A stretch of DNA of 32,444 nt from the NCBI GenBank assembly GCA_934667425.1, contig CAKULV010000036.1, positions 1-32,444 on the forward strand. The letters are read 5' to 3'. Origin of the DNA: an uncultured Kiritimatiellota bacterium (GTDB taxonomy: Bacteria; Verrucomicrobiota; Kiritimatiellia; RFP12; UBA1067). The notes under the pieces were generated by a model. The model saw nothing but the letters and a program-made list of their open reading frames with translations, was not told where the DNA came from and searched no databases. Below are positions 1-9,200 of the stretch, in pieces (positions within the stretch are counted from its first letter, which is position 1; the number at the start of each line of letters is the position of its first letter). Made by a program: the position numbers and the translations under genes.

Positions 1-1076
1 TCCTCGCGAAGCTCAACGCGAGCCCGCTCGTCCTCGCCGCGTTCTCGGGCTTCAACTCCGAGACGCCGCAGCTGCGCTTCAACCTCGACCGCGTGAAGGC
101 GGAGATGTTCCACGTGCCGGTCGCCGTCGTCTACTCGACGCTCCAGAACTACCTCGGCTCGCGCTACGTCAACGACGTGAACCTCGGCACTCAGGTGAAC
201 CGCGTGACCGTGGCCGCCGAGGCGGACGCGCGCAACTCGCCGGAGGCCGTCGCGCGGCTCTACGTGCGCTCGGACGGGGGGGCGATGGTGCCGGTGGGTT
301 CGCTCGGCACGATCAGCCGCGAGCTCGGGCCGCGCACCGTCTCGACGCGCGACAAGTACATGGCGTGCGGCGTCACGGTCATGCCGAAGCCAGGCGTCGC
401 CTCCGGCACCGTCATGCGCGAGGTGCGCGAGATCCTCGAAGCGGAGCTGCCCGACGGCTACGGCTACGTCTGGGACTCGCTCTCCTTCCAGGAGGCGCGC
501 AACGAGGGGAGCGCCGCGCCGCTCATCGCGCTCGCCGTCATCTTCGGCTACCTCTTCCTCGTCGCGCAGTACGAGAGCTGGACGATCCCGCTTCCCGTGA
601 TGCTCTCCATCTTCGTGGCCGTCTTCGGCGCGCTCGTGGGCCTGCGCCTCTACGGCTTCAGCCTGAGCATCTACGCGCAGCTCGGGCTCGTGCTCCTCGT
701 GGGCCTCGCCTCGAAGAACGCGATCCTCATCGTGGAGTTCGCGAAGGACAAGCACGAGCTGGAGGGCTACTCCATCGTGGAGGCGGCCGGCGTGGCGGCG
801 GGCGAGCGCCTGCGCGCGCTCCTCATGACGGCCCTCACGACGCTCCTCGGCACGCTGCCGATGATGATCGCGACGGGCGCGGGCGCGGCGAGCCGCAACC
901 ACCTGGGCACGACGGAGTTCTTCGGCATGCTCTTCTCGGTGGCGTTCGGCATCCTGCTCGTGCCGGGGCTCTACGCGCTCTTCCAGACGTGGCGCGAGCG
1001 CATCAAGCGCGTGTTCGCCTACATGTCCGCCCGCGCCGCGCGCCGCCGCGAACTGAAGAGTCGAGAGAATGTCTAA
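1..1076 (+). CDS. RND (HAE1-type) efflux pump permease, C-terminal part
   Basis: This is the last 358 codons of an inner-membrane RND multidrug efflux permease of the AcrB/MexB type, which drives export by proton antiport. The frame is open from base 3, so the start lies upstream of the window. What remains is the end of the second periplasmic porter region followed by the C-terminal membrane bundle. The hydrophobic helices include one around PLIALAVIFGYLFLVAQYES and the family-typical stretch GLVLLVGLASKNAILIVEFA. Further helices carry LMTALTTLLGTLPMMIATGAG and the final FGMLFSVAFGILLVPGLYALF. The stop is 26 bases before the outer-membrane factor start, so the two form an operon; the periplasmic adaptor gene presumably lies upstream. 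Codon use is strikingly G/C-ended compared with the next gene. Family assignment is firm; the drug substrate is unknown. Confidence 0.95.
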   Translation, partial: LAKLNASPLVLAAFSGFNSETPQLRFNLDRVKAEMFHVPVAVVYSTLQNYLGSRYVNDVNLGTQVNRVTVAAEADARNSPEAVARLYVRSDGGAMVPVGSLGTISRELGPRTVSTRDKYMACGVTVMPKPGVASGTVMREVREILEAELPDGYGYVWDSLSFQEARNEGSAAPLIALAVIFGYLFLVAQYESWTIPLPVMLSIFVAVFGALVGLRLYGFSLSIYAQLGLVLLVGLASKNAILIVEFAKDKHELEGYSIVEAAGVAAGERLRALLMTALTTLLGTLPMMIATGAGAASRNHLGTTEFFGMLFSVAFGILLVPGLYALFQTWRERIKRVFAYMSARAARRRELKSRENV

Positions 1077-1102
1077 CCGATAACATGAAGAGGGAAATGG
1101 AT

Positions 1103-2587
1103 ATGCACAAGAGCATGGTGATTGTATTGGCGGTGTGCGCCGCCGGGTGCGTTGATACGCGACCGTCGTGGTCGAAAGTCGGGCCGGACTTCAAGAGCCC
1201 AGAGTTCGAGGTCGAGGACGCCGCGCTGAAGGCCCCCGGGGCCGGGTGGCCAATGACGACGAACCTTACGGAGACCGGGGAGTTCCGTCCGGCATCGGAG
1301 GCGGAGGATCCCCGTGCGATCCTCAAGGCGGAGAACATACACGGATGGTGGCGCCAGTTCAACGACAGGCTGCTGTCGGATCTCGTGGAGAACGCCGTAT
1401 CGAACAACCGTTCGTTCCTGATGGCCCAGCAGAGGCTTGAGCAGGCCCGTTGGCGCCTTGCCGGCTCGTGGTCGGACGTGATGCCGCACATCACAGGCGT
1501 TGGCGCCGCAACCCGTTCGCAGACGGGGAAGAACAGTCCGTCGGGGAAGACTCATCGCGACGTGTTCCGTGCCGGATTTGACGCGACCTGGGAAATCGAC
1601 ATCTTTGGCGGAGTGAGCCGCGAGATAGAGGAGTCGCAGGCCCTGATGGACAAGGCGACGTGCGACCTTGCGGATGCGTGGGTGTCGCTCTCGTCCGAGA
1701 TCGGCAGCCAGTATGTCGAGCTGCGCACAATACAGGAAAGGCTCATGGTGGCGCGGGAGAACCTGAAACTCCAGACGGAGACGTACGACATCCTCAAGAG
1801 CCGGCTCGATTCCGGCATCGGTGATGAGCTTGCCGTGAACCAGGCCAAGTACAACGTGGAGCAGACCCGTGCGACGATCCCGACCCTGCTGTCCACCGAG
1901 GAGTCGCTTATGGATGCGCTCGCAATCCTGGCCGGAACGATGCCTGGCGCCCTGCATTCGCAGCTGAAGGAACGCCCCGACCGCGACTGGCTCGTCGAGC
2001 CGCTTAAGCTTCCGGAGATACCGCTGAACGCCATACGTTCCCGTCCGGACGTGCGCTCTGCGGAGTATGCCCTTGCGGCGCAGGTCGCCCATGTTGGCGT
2101 TTCTGCTTCGCTGCTCTATCCGAAATTCTACCTGAACGGTTCCCTCGGACTCGAATCGCTTCACGTCAAGAAGCTCCTCAGGCGCGATTCCCTCTATGGC
2201 TCCATCGGGCCTTCTATATCGTGGCCGATTTTCCAGGGCGGCAACCTGTACGCCAACCTGAAGGCGGAGGAGGCTGCGATGGACGAGGCCGCGTATAGGT
2301 ACGAGTATGCAGTTCAGAGCGCATTTGGCGAAGTCCGCACGGCGTACTCGGCATACACGCAGCAGTACCACCGCTACGAGTCCCTGAAGGGTGCGGTGAA
2401 GGCCGCGAAGGATGCGGAGAACATATCGCAGGATCTCTACAAGAACGGGCTTTCAGACTTCAACAACGTGCTTGATGCGCAGCGGTCGCTGCTCACGCTC
2501 GAGGAGGCCCTGGTCATCTCGCGCGGGCAGATATCGCAGGATCTCATCAGCCTGTACAAGGCCCTCGGCGGCGGTATCGAGATGTAG
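1103..2587 (+). CDS. Outer-membrane efflux lipoprotein (TolC/OprM/NodT family)
   Basis: This gene encodes the outer-membrane channel of the tripartite RND pump, 494 residues, a normal length for the OprM/NodT family. I chose the ATG at 1103 because GAGG at 1090-1093 is a well-spaced ribosome site and the protein then starts with a short lipoprotein signal: MHKSMVIV, a hydrophobic stretch and AAGC with Cys16 as the likely lipidated residue. In-frame ATGs at 1085 and 1097 are alternatives. The mature protein has two OEP repeats of long helices. Typical segments are WWRQFNDRLLSDLVENAVSNN near the N-terminus, IPLNAIRSRPDVRSAEYALAA mid-protein and FNNVLDAQRSLLTLEEALV near the end. The reading frame is open for about 720 bases upstream, but that part only shadows the RND gene. 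Pump partner assignment follows from adjacency. Confidence 0.93.
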   Translation: MHKSMVIVLAVCAAGCVDTRPSWSKVGPDFKSPEFEVEDAALKAPGAGWPMTTNLTETGEFRPASEAEDPRAILKAENIHGWWRQFNDRLLSDLVENAVSNNRSFLMAQQRLEQARWRLAGSWSDVMPHITGVGAATRSQTGKNSPSGKTHRDVFRAGFDATWEIDIFGGVSREIEESQALMDKATCDLADAWVSLSSEIGSQYVELRTIQERLMVARENLKLQTETYDILKSRLDSGIGDELAVNQAKYNVEQTRATIPTLLSTEESLMDALAILAGTMPGALHSQLKERPDRDWLVEPLKLPEIPLNAIRSRPDVRSAEYALAAQVAHVGVSASLLYPKFYLNGSLGLESLHVKKLLRRDSLYGSIGPSISWPIFQGGNLYANLKAEEAAMDEAAYRYEYAVQSAFGEVRTAYSAYTQQYHRYESLKGAVKAAKDAENISQDLYKNGLSDFNNVLDAQRSLLTLEEALVISRGQISQDLISLYKALGGGIEM

Positions 2588-2588
2588 G

Positions 2589-2733
2589 TTGGTAGTTGGT
2601 AGTTGATAGTTGGTAGATGGTAGTTTAATCAACAAATGACTAAATGGCTAAATGCAATCGCAAATCGCAAATTCCCACTACCAACTACCATCTACCAACT
2701 ACCAACTACCAACTACCAACTGCCCACTACCAA
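2589..2733. repeat. Inverted arrays of a 7-bp tandem repeat (long hairpin)
   Basis: Directly after the efflux gene stop come five 7-bp units of TTGGTAG type (2589-2623; third unit TTGATAG, fifth ATGGTAG). After a 54-base AT-richer spacer come eight units of the reverse complement CTACCAA (2678-2733; six perfect, one CTACCAT, one CTGCCCA). Bases 2589-2623 can pair with 2685-2719 over 35 bp with a single mismatch. The array runs right up to the xseA start codon. It may act as a bidirectional terminator or a structured leader. The unit length of 7 is not a multiple of 3, so slippage would shift any frame read through it. Confidence 0.9.
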
Positions 2734-2737
2734 CTAC

Positions 2738-4075
2738 ATGTCACCTAATCCATCTCCCAAAGTATACGGCGTAAGTGAGCTTACGGATGTCATAAAGGGT
2801 CTGCTCAGGCCCTATGACAAGATATACGTCGAAGGGGAGATATCCGGTTGGAGGCTTTATGCGAGCGGCCATGCGTACTTCACCGTGAAGGACTCCAATG
2901 CGCAGCTTTCCTGCGTGATGTTCGCAAGTTCTCTTGAGCGGTGCAAGGCTGCGGCGAGGCTTCGTGACGGTGTAAAGGTTTGCCTCTACGGAAGGCTTGA
3001 TGTCTATGCTCCGCGCGGGTGCTACCAGATGGTTGCGCTCGCCGCCAAGGTCGCCGGAGAGGGCGATCTCATGGCGCAGTTCAACGAACTGAAGGACAGG
3101 CTCGGCAAGGAGGGCCTGTTTGACTCCGGGCGCAAGCGGAAGCTGCCATTCCTCCCACACCGCATCGCCATTGTGACGTCGCCGTCTGGCGCCGTGATCC
3201 ACGACATGTGTACCGTCCTCACCAGAAGGTTCCCGAACGTTGAGATCCGCCTCTATCCGGTTAAGGTGCAGGGGCCTGGCGCAAAGGAGGAGATCGTGTC
3301 CGGGATCGGCTTCTTCAACGCGCCATCCGCATCGTGGAAGCCGGACGTGCTGATCGTGGGACGCGGCGGCGGTTCGATCGAGGACTTGTGGGCGTTTAAC
3401 GAAGAGTGCGTAGTGAGGGCCGTAGCCGCTTCAAGGATTCCCGTGGTCAGCGCCGTGGGGCACGAGACCGATTTCACGCTCTGCGACTTTGCCGCAGACG
3501 TTAGGGCCGGAACCCCTTCGATTGCGGCGGAGCTCGTCGTGCCGGTCAAGGACAAGCTCGTGCGGCAGATCCGCGACCTGTCCGCACGGCTTGTGCGCAC
3601 TCCGCAATATGCCTGCGATGCGCTGTCGCAGCGGGTCGATCACCTGTCTGACAGGCTCGCGTCCGCGCTTCGGAACCGCGCGGAACGGGACCGGAACAGG
3701 CTCGTCAGCCTTTCGGGCCGATTGCTGCCGACTCTCAGGGAGTCGCTGATCAGGTCGGAGTCCCGCCTGTCCCATGCATCGCAGATGCTTCCGCCACTCA
3801 TGCGGGGCTCCATGATGCGGACGGAACGGCGGCTTATGCAGTCGGACCAGAGGCTCGTGCCGCTGATGCGCGATGCGGTGTCCAGAGCGGAGCTTCGCCT
3901 TTCATCGGTTCGCGCGAAGCTTGCGCTGCTCGATCCGGAAAATCCGCTGAAGCGCGGATACTCGCTTACGCTTGACGTCAATGGCCGCATAGTGCGCCGG
4001 GCGCAGGAACTGCGCTCCGGCGACGAGTTGACCACGCGGCTCGGCGAAGGCGTTGTCGCCAGCGTCGTGAAGTGA
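2738..4075 (+). CDS. xseA: Exodeoxyribonuclease VII large subunit
   Basis: XseA is the catalytic large subunit of exonuclease VII, which with XseB degrades single-stranded DNA to oligonucleotides in the cytoplasm. The 445-residue product is close to the usual length of about 450. An N-terminal OB-fold (roughly residues 8-105; EGEISGWRLYASGHAYFTVKD) is followed by the catalytic domain with RIAIVTSPSGAVIHD, DVLIVGRGGGSIEDLWAFNE and VVSAVGHETDFTLCDFAADV, and then an Arg-rich helical region and the GYSL element near the C-terminus. I start at ATG 2738 because conserved XseA sequence begins there. The frame also runs back to an ATG at 2636 through the 7-bp repeats, giving a low-complexity PTTNYQL extension. 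Neither start has a recognisable ribosome site. xseB is not adjacent. Confidence 0.95.
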   Translation: MSPNPSPKVYGVSELTDVIKGLLRPYDKIYVEGEISGWRLYASGHAYFTVKDSNAQLSCVMFASSLERCKAAARLRDGVKVCLYGRLDVYAPRGCYQMVALAAKVAGEGDLMAQFNELKDRLGKEGLFDSGRKRKLPFLPHRIAIVTSPSGAVIHDMCTVLTRRFPNVEIRLYPVKVQGPGAKEEIVSGIGFFNAPSASWKPDVLIVGRGGGSIEDLWAFNEECVVRAVAASRIPVVSAVGHETDFTLCDFAADVRAGTPSIAAELVVPVKDKLVRQIRDLSARLVRTPQYACDALSQRVDHLSDRLASALRNRAERDRNRLVSLSGRLLPTLRESLIRSESRLSHASQMLPPLMRGSMMRTERRLMQSDQRLVPLMRDAVSRAELRLSSVRAKLALLDPENPLKRGYSLTLDVNGRIVRRAQELRSGDELTTRLGEGVVASVVK

Positions 4076-4146
4076 CGGGAGGGACGCGCTTGTTGCGACC
4101 GAAGACCGTTGAGCGTTGCGCGGGTGACATAACTTGAATAACTTTA

Positions 4147-4155
4147 GGGGGGGGG
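4147..4155. repeat. G9 homopolymer tract upstream of a promoter
   Basis: Nine consecutive G residues lie 30 bases upstream of the predicted -35 box of the first glycosidase cluster. Homopolymeric G tracts of this length are slippage-prone in many bacteria, and when near promoters they can change activator spacing. Length variation in this genome cannot be judged from one sequence. Confidence 0.85.
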
Positions 4156-4164
4156 TAGATTATT

Positions 4165-4174
4165 GCATATATGC
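4165..4174. promoter_or_regulatory. 10-bp perfect palindrome, candidate operator
   Basis: GCATATATGC is a perfect 10-bp palindrome eleven bases upstream of the predicted -35 box at 4186, a position where activators bind or UP-type elements lie. Which protein would bind it is unknown. Confidence 0.35.
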
Positions 4175-4185
4175 TGGATTTGTTG

Positions 4186-4214
4186 TTGACTTGAAACATG
4201 GAACATGATACCAT
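4186..4214 (+). promoter_or_regulatory. Sigma70-type promoter of the first glycosidase cluster
   Basis: TTGACT (4186-4191), a 17-base spacer and TACCAT (4209-4214), with TG one base before the -10 (extended -10). The predicted start of transcription is about 4221, giving a leader of about 27 bases to the ATG at 4248. It would drive the genes from 4248 to about 12769, which have gaps of 2-37 bases. Confidence 0.6.
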
Positions 4215-4247
4215 TTTGGCAATTGAGGGGAAATGGTGGAAAGTTTC

Positions 4248-6182
4248 ATGGAGTATTATCGCGCTGTTTTTTGTGCTGTCGCGTTTGCGGGAGTTTTTTC
4301 GGCTCTCGCTGGGCAGCTTGTGGTAAATTCGGGCTTTGAGGAAGGCGTGGATGGCAAGGCCGCAGGGTGGAGAATCGCTGCGCGTTATGACATTGGGGAT
4401 TCCGCAGGGCTCAACGGCAATCGCGGATTGCACTGGAAGAACGCCGAGCCGGGCCTTTCTGGGACATGGGTGGCGCAGGATGTGAAGGTCAAGCCCGGCT
4501 TCATCTATCGCTTCGGCGGCTGGGCGAAGTGCAAAGACATCAGGGGAGTGGCAAAGGATGGCGTAAAGTCCTGTGTAGTCATAATCGTGACGGTGCTGGA
4601 TGCCCACGGCAAGTATCTCGGCGAATACTACTCCAAGAGGCTTCACGGCACTGCCGATTGGACTATGCTTGAGGCAAAGACGCCGCGATTGCCGCCTGGT
4701 GCGGCGATCCTGAAGGTCTCGCCGTTCGTGTGGCACAACGCGACGGGCGAAGCGTGGTTCGACGAGATATTCGTGGAGCCTGTCGAGTCAAAGCCGATCG
4801 CGGGGCTGTATTCGTCTGCATACCGCGACACGGCCTGGTCTGGAGACGTGCGCTTCTTCGCGGCACTTGGCGTAGATGTGGCGGCGCATCCGTTGGAGAC
4901 GCTTTCCGCCGAGTTCGCCTGTTCGGACGGAGCTTACGGCACGAAGCGCATCCCTGCGACATCTTTCTCGGCCTCCGAGGCGTCGGTCGCGATCCCGGTC
5001 GCCGATCTCCCGAAGGGAGTGTCGGCCATGTCATTTGAGCTGCGCGAGAAGAAGGGTTGCAAGCTGTTGGCGGAAGAGACGATCCTCTTTACGCGCACGG
5101 ACAATACCCCCGGGTGGAAGTGCCGCATCGACGGTGCGAATCGGCTGATAGTGGATGGTCGGACATTCTTTCCGTTCGGCTTCTATGTCTACAACGTGGA
5201 CGATGCTCTCCTTGACGTATACAGGCAGGGGCCTTTCAACACGATCCTGCCGTATCCGTATCTGCCGGTCGAGAGATTCGACCTCATAGCCACGCGGGGA
5301 CTCAAGATCATAGCGACGCTCAAGGACTTCATGCCGGCGGCCCGCTATGCCCCCTGCAAGATCGAGACGCAGGGCGACGCGGACCGGGGCTTTTTGAGGC
5401 GGTTTGGGATGGTGAAGGATCATCCGGCGGTTATAGGATGGTACCTGAATGACGAGTCGTCGGTAGACCACCTGCCGCGACTGGAGCGCCAGTACCGCTA
5501 CGTGCGCAGTCTCGATCCAGACCATCCGGCGTGGTCCGTCTTGTTCCAGCACGACCAGATACGTTCCTACGCGGGGACGTGCGACGTGATCGGCACAGAT
5601 CCGTACCCCATCAACTCCAAGCCGATAGGACAAGTCGCGGAATACGCGCGAGACACGGTGAAGGGCTTTTTCGGCCGTCCAGTCTGGATGGTTCCGCAGT
5701 CCTTCGCCTGGAAGTGGTTCAACCCGACTGGCGATGACGATGCGTGCCGCATGCCTACCAAGGCGGAAATCCGCTCGATGACGTGGCAGGCTATCGCAAA
5801 CGGCGCAAACGGCATCATATACTATGCCCTCGGCACAATGCGCACCCGCATGAAGCCGGAAGAGTTTGCCGCATCGTGGAAAGGCCTCTGCGAGATAGGC
5901 GAGGAACTCTCGAATCGAATCCCAATCCTTCTGGCTGATCCGTCGCCGAATGCGACTGGATATCCTGCCGGCGTTTCGGGACGTGCCTGGACGAAGGACG
6001 GCATGACGTATCTTCTGGTCGCCAATGAGACGCGCGAACCGCAGTCCGCGACGTTGACGCTTCCCCGGCGTTTCGCCAAAATGTCCGGATCGTTGGATGA
6101 CGCCCATCCGTCGCTTGCCGGCGATGCGCTGTCGCTGAACCTGCCTTCGTTGGGCGTGACGATGCTTGAGCTGGAAAATTGA
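4248..6182 (+). CDS. Secreted TIM-barrel glycoside hydrolase with N-terminal carbohydrate-binding module (paralogue A)
   Basis: This is a predicted exported polysaccharide-active enzyme of 644 residues. After a signal peptide (MEYYRAVFCAVAFAGVFSALA) comes a CBM_4_9-like beta-sandwich (about 20-185; LVVNSGFEEG at its start, ATGEAWFDEIFVEPVE at its end). An Ig-like linker domain follows (about 190-285), then a TIM-barrel domain beginning at NRLIVDGRTFFPFGFYVYNV. Glu403 in GWYLNDESS is the best candidate general acid; GTDPYPI, WMVPQSFAWKWF and ANGANGIIYYALG are further conserved points shared with the 10835-12769 protein. ATG 4248 is preferred over 4233: it gives a clean signal peptide, GGTGG lies 8 bases upstream, and the product is then exactly as long as its paralogue. 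The glycoside hydrolase superfamily assignment is sound, but I do not recognise the numbered family or the substrate. Confidence 0.75.
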   Translation: MEYYRAVFCAVAFAGVFSALAGQLVVNSGFEEGVDGKAAGWRIAARYDIGDSAGLNGNRGLHWKNAEPGLSGTWVAQDVKVKPGFIYRFGGWAKCKDIRGVAKDGVKSCVVIIVTVLDAHGKYLGEYYSKRLHGTADWTMLEAKTPRLPPGAAILKVSPFVWHNATGEAWFDEIFVEPVESKPIAGLYSSAYRDTAWSGDVRFFAALGVDVAAHPLETLSAEFACSDGAYGTKRIPATSFSASEASVAIPVADLPKGVSAMSFELREKKGCKLLAEETILFTRTDNTPGWKCRIDGANRLIVDGRTFFPFGFYVYNVDDALLDVYRQGPFNTILPYPYLPVERFDLIATRGLKIIATLKDFMPAARYAPCKIETQGDADRGFLRRFGMVKDHPAVIGWYLNDESSVDHLPRLERQYRYVRSLDPDHPAWSVLFQHDQIRSYAGTCDVIGTDPYPINSKPIGQVAEYARDTVKGFFGRPVWMVPQSFAWKWFNPTGDDDACRMPTKAEIRSMTWQAIANGANGIIYYALGTMRTRMKPEEFAASWKGLCEIGEELSNRIPILLADPSPNATGYPAGVSGRAWTKDGMTYLLVANETREPQSATLTLPRRFAKMSGSLDDAHPSLAGDALSLNLPSLGVTMLELEN

Positions 6183-6205
6183 CCGCAAAGAAAGGATGCC
6201 GAATC

Positions 6206-9200
6206 ATGGACATGAATGGAAAACATTTCGTCGCGTGGCTTATAGGCCTTGCGGTTCCGTCGGCGCTTCTGGCGGCGACAGTCACCTATGACATGAACGG
6301 ATCCGGCGGCTGGTCGGACGGAACGCGCTGGGTTGGCGGCTTGGTGCCGTACGTCGGCGACACCGTAGTGATTCCGTCCGGACGCGCATATGTAGGCGAT
6401 GCAGATCGTTCCATCTTAACCAATGTAATCGTCAATCTGGCGGATGCCGGATCGGTTCTCTGCGTCACGAATGCTGCGGCATGGAATCCGGCGTTCAAGG
6501 CAAACTCCCTGCGAGGTGGCGGTACGCTCGAAATCGATAGCCTTGCGGCGAACGAAATCGTATTTTGCACCCCGCTCGCGAACTTCACCGGAGATATCGT
6601 CGTAAAGCATGGACGTGCAGTCGGAATCTACACGACACAGGCATTGGGCCGTAATACGGCTTTGGCGGGAGAGACGACATATGCGAATCCACCGCCAGGG
6701 AAGGTCGTGATTTGCCGAGGGGCGACACTGGATGTGACTGGCTATGGAAACGTGAAGTCATTTCCGGATTTCTCGCTGGGATTCAAGGAGATTCACCTTT
6801 CCGGCAACTATGCGAGCGTACAGTCTGCCGTGTACAATCCCGTTGGGGCAATCAGCATAGAGCAATGGAACGCAGGTACCTTGACGCAGGCGGTCGCCAA
6901 TGTCGTGTTGGATGATGATGCCTGGCTGTCTGGGCATGTGGGCGGCAATCTGGGGATAGGTGGGGCGTCGGCGGACAATCCCGGTAGGCTTGATCTCTGT
7001 GGACACGATCTCTACCTGTCAGGCAACAGCGGACGGGCATGGACGCTTTTCCTTTCGAATGCGCTTGTCACAAACTCGGTTCCGGGGCAGGGCGGGCGCA
7101 TCTACGTGGATAGCGGCGGCATGAAAAGTGCGCATACGCTGCAAGTTGGCGAGAACGTCGTTTTTGACCGAAACGTCCGAATTGTACTCGGCACGACAGG
7201 CGTCCTCGCCCTCGACAATGCGCACGATATGGAGATAGCCGCCCAGATCGAAGTCAATCGCGACGGCCCGTCAATCGTTTTCCTGAAAGACGGCGCCAGC
7301 GATGTCACTTTCGCTGGTGATATCCTCGGAAATGGTGCGCTGACGCTGGATTCTTCGTTTGCGGGGAAGCTGAGGCTCGGCGGCGACAATTCTGGCTTTA
7401 CCGGAACGATTTACCTTGCTGGGTCAGGTGTCGGCCCGACGCTCGTGCTCGAACGGCCGGAGGCGATGCCGTCGAAATCCTCTTACACGGTACGGGGAGG
7501 TACGCTTGTCGCCCGTATGAAGAATTTCACGCGGGAACAGTATCTTGCTCTTGTCAATGCCGTTTCCTATGCGAATGATTCGGTTGGGGATGGTCGCCTG
7601 GTCTCGTCCGTCACGATGGATCCGTCAGGTTTGCCGAACGATTCCCTCGATTTTGTATTGGCATCCGATGAAATCGCAAACGCCGAAGCGGCCATCGGCA
7701 TCGGCGCTTCTGGTACGGTTCGGATGACGGCTCTTCCGGCGGATAGGCGCATGCGCTTTGCCGCATGGGATGGTGTCCTTTCGTTCGGTTGCGGCGGCAA
7801 TGTCGGCGAGATGCTGGCGACGGGCTTTTCTGGCGGTACGGGAGGTGAGATACGCATCGATGGCGTGGCCATTGACATGGGGACTAACGCGCTGTGGATC
7901 GGGGCGAGCGCACCAGTTGGCGACGCGGCCTTAGGTCAGGTCACGGTCACGAACGCCCTTGTCACGCGCACTACGGAAACGGAGGACATGGCGACCTATG
8001 AGGGCTTTGAGGTCGGTGCCTTCGCCTCCGGTTTACTGTCCATAGCCGATTCGTGCGTTACGAATCGGTTACACGTCGGAATCGGTGCGGCGGGATGTGG
8101 CGCGGCACTCCTGCGCAATTCCAATTTTGCCACATGGGGTTCTCGCAACATGTCGACAGCTCAGAATTGTCTCATGCTTGGATATGGTGGGCATGGTGCG
8201 CTCGAAATGGATGCAACGGAACTCTACTCGCCGACGTACGCCATCTTTGGGTATGACGGATTCGGCTCTGGAGTGGCTGTGCAGAAGGGCGGGCGTTTCA
8301 TGGCAGGGCACCCCATCACTGGTGGAGTTGAAGATACACCTACGCAAGTCCATGTCGGATGCCACAAGGGCAGGACTGCGGGACGGGTTGTCGGGCAGTG
8401 GTGGCTGAAGGATGGCGCTTACGCATGTTCGTCCCACCAGTCGTTTGTGGCCGGCATCGGCTCCGACGGTTCGGTGGACAAGCAGACGTACGGCACACTG
8501 ACGATAGACGGCGCGGGGACGACGTTCCATGTGGGCGGCCCGATTGGCGTGGGGCAGTCCTATGACTCAACTGGCATCGTCAACCTGAAGGACGGCGGCA
8601 CGTTGCGGGCAAAGACGTTTTGGGGGGCATCATCCGGGCGGAACGGCAAGAGCTACGTGAACTTCGTCGGCGGCACCTATGAATACACCGGGTGGGGGGC
8701 AACCCGCCTGTTTGGGATTTCCCCAGATGCCGACAATGAATTGGATCGATCCATGACGCGAGTGACGGTCTACGCCGGAGGCGGCGCAATAGAGCTGTCG
8801 TCATCGCAAAAGGATCGCATGTTCGGCCAGCCCATCCATGGCGCGACTGGACGCGGCATAGTGTCCATTCCATGGGCTGATTCGGAAAAGGTGTTCGTCG
8901 GTGCGCCGGCTGTGGTCATAGAAGGCGACGGCATCGGCGCATCCGCGATGGCCAACTACGATCCTGATACGCGGACGGTTTCAGGGTTTACCGTGACAAG
9001 TCCGGGGTGCGACTACACGATGGCTACGGCGTACGTGCTTCAGGGGCCAGTCACGAATGCCGTCATCGATCTCTCCAATGCGCTTGCGGAGAACGCGCCG
9101 GACGGCGGCATGACGTTCCGCCATACAAATACGGGCTCGCTTGTGTTTGACGTGGCGAATACGTACACTGGGCCTACTGTGCTGGATTCGGTTCACGCGA

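Noticed and set aside
365..1102. N-terminal extension of the outer-membrane efflux protein
   Set aside because: The extension overlaps the RND gene in another frame and is low-complexity Arg/Ala. The lipoprotein signal and ribosome site place the start at 1103.
1073..2371. A 432-codon minus-strand frame opposite the outer-membrane efflux gene
   Set aside because: Arg-rich shadow of a gene with clear TolC-family segments on the plus strand.
2589..2733. CRISPR array
   Set aside because: Units are 7 bp without unique spacers, in two opposed blocks; no cas genes are near.
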